Source: Tamarix chinensis
Lineage: Eukaryota; Streptophyta; Magnoliopsida; Caryophyllales; Tamaricaceae
Assembly (NCBI GenBank): GCA_030549775.1
Contig: CM060172.1
Span: 124,237,122 to 124,301,121 of the forward strand
Direction of reading: 5' to 3'
DNA length: 64,000 nt
The translations under genes and the position numbers were made by a program. Positions 60,424 to 64,000 of the stretch are shown here, one piece after another; the stretch's first letter is position 1, and every line of letters starts with the position of its first letter. The notes under the pieces are model-generated. The model saw nothing but the letters and a program-made list of their open reading frames with translations, had not been told where the DNA came from and made no database searches.

Positions 60424-62253
60424 AACTGCAGCATTTATATTAGATAAATAGCGATGATTCTCAATCAAATAATAGCAACACCACAACAAAGGACCGCTTA
60501 ATATTCATATACAGAAATTTGTAATTTTGTAAGGTCTGGTACCGCTTTTGTGTTGGGGTGAAAATTAGCCTACGTTGAACCTGTCGTACGGTAGCTAGCA
60601 GCGGTCACCTTTCTTCTTTTGTGGACTAAAATGTGATGCGAGCTCCAATACCGAATCAACTCGGAACAGCAAATAACCAGAGGAATCAGATGCCTAGATA
60701 TCTTGATATATTCACGTCCTTTTCCTCACATTATTTTGCGTTCCGTTATTTTTTCTTCTTTTTTCCTTCTTTACTTTCCATTCGGTTCTGTGATGCCAAA
60801 GTTGAAAGGGCGATCCTCAACCAACCAATAATGGAAAATGCTTATATCAGAAATAGAGAAGCACCTGCTCGATTAGTTTATTGTGTGGTAAGACTGCAAA
60901 TAATTGAACGGTCCAATCAGAAAATAAAATCCCTCGCGGGCTCTGGTAGTTTGGTATGGAAGAAGGAACGGGTTTATCAAAGAGATAAGCTTAGGAACCG
61001 AACGGTCCCATCAGATAAGCAAAGTTAGCTGCATATTCAGGGAATAGAAAACGCCATGCTATGCTTGGATGCCAGTAGTTAAGGTTCACTTGAGCAATCA
61101 TACTACCCCATAATTGTTTCTCCGGATCCTCTGTATATGAAGAAGGGAAACGGGATTTTTTTATTTTTTTTTTCAAGCTAGGAAAATAGCAGATCGATTT
61201 TGATTAAGCATTGCAACGTGAGTTAGATTTTGCAAATTTTTCTGTTATAGAACTTTTCGCATCCCATCACAAATAGTTTCCATCAATGATCGGACCGCAA
61301 CCTCCGTCCTGCAACCACCAGTAATCCGCTATCCTCTTCGCTTGCCCCTTCCCCATAAAACAACCATGTAAAGGCGAGCAAGTAGCCTTGGTGAGCTCTC
61401 TCTCTCTCTCTCTCTCTGGCTGGTGTAAGACAGTAAGAGCCTGTATAATGACTATTAATGAGTTGGGCATACTGGCTGGCTACAAACGTTGGGCCTAACT
61501 AAATAAATGGGCTAGGTTGTATAACTTAGAATGGTTTTTTAGGTTGACCCAAAATCTAGTGTGGATAAGTATAATAAACGAATACTAAAAACACGACCAG
61601 ACTAATACAACAAAACTAAATTACCTTATCATAAATAAAAAATACTTTACCGTAAATTATGATAACAGTTGTTTCAGAAAAAAAAAATCAATTACTTTGA
61701 AAGATAGATCTAGTTTTACAGGTTTACAACAAAAAGTGACAAATTTCTTCCGTTAAATTAAATAATTAAGTTGAAAAACAAGTAGGCTACTAAACAAAGC
61801 CTACACCAGCAAAGGTCACGTTGGCTTAATCTATAATAATAGAACTGATGATATAATATATAATCTGTTGTAGATATTCTATTTAGATATTATGGATACA
61901 CACATTATCAAGTTATATTATATTAAATTATAAGTTTAATGCTCCTATTAGTATCATCAATCGTTATAGCTTTTCCTATTACAATCCTTCAACTTTGATC
62001 ATTCATATTTTTTTATATTCTCTAATTCCTTCTCATAATGGATATAATAAGTATGTGTATTATATATATATGGGATACTGTGAATTATAATTATAAGAAG
62101 GAATCCATACATATGAATGAGAATAAGAAGTCACATTTCTCTTCCTATCTATATTATTCTATATCTCTCTTTGAGTTTATCAATATTACAATGCGTTATC
62201 AATACGATTATACTTTAGATGATATATATGGGATGCATATATAAATATATATA
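60424..62253. other. Spacer with unexplained GC-richer segment
   Basis: 60540-61350 is closer to 42-45% GC than its surroundings and has a 131-codon plus frame (60633-61028) with no known motif, partly hydrophobic Phe-rich. On the minus strand, 61146-60994 gives PSSYTEDPEKQLWGSMIAQV and 61400-61265 gives LHGCFMGKGQAKRIADYWWL. Both look exon-like but I do not recognise them. Low-copy, captured gene or organelle-derived DNA are all possible. (CT)12 at 61395-61418. 61500-62250 is AT-rich and empty. Confidence 0.35.
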
Positions 62254-64000
62254 TGTAATCTTCTAAAATTTTAAAAAACTATAATTTAATAAATAGCTTT
62301 TATTTGGGATAAATTAGATTTTAAGTTTATTTAATTTAATTATTTTATGGACCTTTGAGTATATAAAATTGGATAGGAATATTTAATAAAATAAATTAAA
62401 TATTTTATTATTTTACCATACTTATTTTATTTGAATAAATTTCCAAACCAATATTTTCCTAAAATTAACCTTTTTAAATCCATATATTAAAATAAATTAT
62501 TTATCTACCAAAAATATTACATTATATTATTCTATAAGTTATTTTATTTTATTTTATTTTCCCTATTTTTTCTTTTCCTTTTTTCCTTTTCCCCTTTTCT
62601 TTCTTATTGTTCTCCTTTCTTTCTTTTTCCTTTTTATTCCTTTCAGGCCGCTAGGCCCCGACCTGCTCCACCCCCCCCCCCGCGTTGGGCCGCCAGTCCA
62701 CTTTCCCTCCTTTCCTTCTTCTCCCGCATGTCGCTTAGCCCAACCCTTCTCTTCTTATTTTTTCCTTCCCTCCCCGACCAGCCCGATCCATGCTCTCCCT
62801 TTCTTTCTTCTCCCTCTCCCGGCCTACACCTCCCTCTTCTTCTTCTTCCTTTCTTCCTCCGCCATGCCCGACCACCGAGCGGCCCTATAGCTGCCACCAC
62901 TGCAACTCGCCCTCTCTCCCTCTCTCTCCCCTATCCCTTTCTTCCCCATTTCGGACCCAATCAACCCTGCACCCCCAGCTCACATGGCCCTTTCCCTTTC
63001 CTCTTCTTCCCTTCCCTCTCCCTACCACCCGACCACCCCTGCCACCCTACGGCCTGCCCTAACTAGGCCACCTACTTCCCTCTTCTCCCTCTCCTTTTTC
63101 TTCCCCTCAATGGCTCCTTCCTGCCCCATTTTCGAACGTTCTTTCCCCTCCTGATTTCTCTCTCCCTTTCTTCTCCTTTCATCCCAATCCCCCCTGTTTT
63201 GCACCACTGCCCCATTCCTCTGCTTCCACCGCCGCAACAACCGCCTACACACCTTCTGCCACCCTCTACCTCATCTCTACACCACCACACTACCCCTTGA
63301 GCCACCCTGCAGCCCCCTCTTTCCTCTCCTATTCTTTTCCCCCTTCTCACCAGCCACCCTATAACTCCTCCTTCCGTTGTTGTACCGCCACTTCTGCCAC
63401 CACTCGAGCCACCAAACCACTCTTTGCAAACTCCCCTACCACCCCTCACCTCATTTAGCCGAAACAAACTCCTACAGCCTCTCCTTTTACTCCTCCCTTT
63501 TTCTTCCTTCTCATCCACCGCCACTTATGCAGCGCTGTTGCCGCCACTTCTAGCACTCTTGGTTGTCGATAACCCATCCCTGACCACCACCTACACCCCC
63601 TCTCCACCCCTACACCCATCCCTTACCCTAACTCTCCCCCACCTGCCCTCTTTCCTAGCCCCAAATCCTAACCCAAAAACACCCCTTCCTCCCTTTCTTC
63701 CACCACCTTCTACCCCTTTTCTCCCTTGCTTTGCATGCAGCTCATGCTGCATGAGTAGTGTGAGTTGCTGCATGCCTTGGTCTGATTTGGTTAATGTGAT
63801 TTTAAGTTATAATAATATTTAAATTAAGTATTTCATTAATTAAGTTTTATAAAGTCTTATGCTTGGATTTTCTCATTTCTAATATAATAAGTATTGATAT
63901 TATTTTTTAAGTATTGGTTTTGATAATCAAAGCTTGAATCTTTAACCAGGATACTGGTAAGGTTCGATTTTTGCAGGAAATAAGATAATTATTAAACCCC
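62254..64000 (+). mobile_element. 5' part of another long LTR of the TGTAA family, leaves the window
   Basis: Starts TGTAATCTTCTAAAATTTT, followed by an AT-rich stretch, a C-rich pyrimidine zone (62640-63780) and then sequence matching the solo LTR (AAAG.TTGA..CTTTAACCAGGATACTGGTAAGG against 45297-45340). The layout is the same as 43800-45400. The long Pro/Ser/Leu frames at 62643-63822 on both strands are translations of the C-rich zone, not genes. Confidence 0.6.

Noticed and set aside
60633..61176. Organelle-derived insertion
   Set aside because: Composition is suggestive, but I could not match it to a known organelle gene by eye, so it is not called.

Overview
The window is AT-rich nuclear DNA from a flowering plant. 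Nothing in it fixes the species. It is almost pure transposable-element territory: I see no intact host gene, rRNA, tRNA or CRISPR. Every protein-like stretch I could recognise belongs to a transposon. The only two gene models with multi-exon structure (25116-28168 and 28539-31025) are both broken by stops and frameshifts.

Layout. 758-2930: non-autonomous hAT element whose ends are made of GGGTC-type repeats; a second copy lies in opposite orientation at 57267-60139. 3835-10190: decayed Ty1/copia retrotransposon with two LTRs, primer-binding site and pol remnants. 11049-17366: an old long terminal repeat (family 'TGTAA...TTACA') with a second copy of the same family nested in it (11982-15137). 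17368-18637: LINE RNase H scrap and a 666-bp hAT MITE with perfect 8-bp target duplication. 18705-41200: a complex Mutator-like (MULE) locus. Its core holds a transposase gene that ends in an OTU-like domain, and a convergent plant-mobile-domain (PMD) gene. The core is flanked by a ~3-kb near-identical inverted duplication (20943-23930 and 38097-41070), and a ~130-bp direct repeat (18705, 41071) lies outside. A PIF/Harbinger-like element (35274-37485) and a Tourist-like MITE (37858-38095) sit inside the loop. 42560-60423: a second copia element, on the minus strand, split by four insertions: a 4.17-kb solo LTR with 5-bp target duplication, LTR copies that themselves carry a 3.5-kb CACTA element, a Tourist-like MITE and the second hAT element. 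62254-64000: the start of another copy of the long LTR family, leaving the window.

How the parts relate. Transposase, OTU-like domain and PMD gene form one mobile gene set, as is known for some plant MULEs. Short TCGGCA...TGCCGA palindromes occur in the inverted arms, in the tandem repeats of the arms and again just upstream of the PMD gene, which ties the arms to the MULE core and suggests transposase-binding subterminal repeats. In both genes nearly all nonsense codons are what a C-to-T or G-to-A transition would make from CGA, CAA, CAG or TGG, and the OTU catalytic cysteine position reads Tyr (TAT). This fits decay of a methylated, silenced element. Gene models were checked by reading-frame arithmetic only; family names rest on motifs read by eye.
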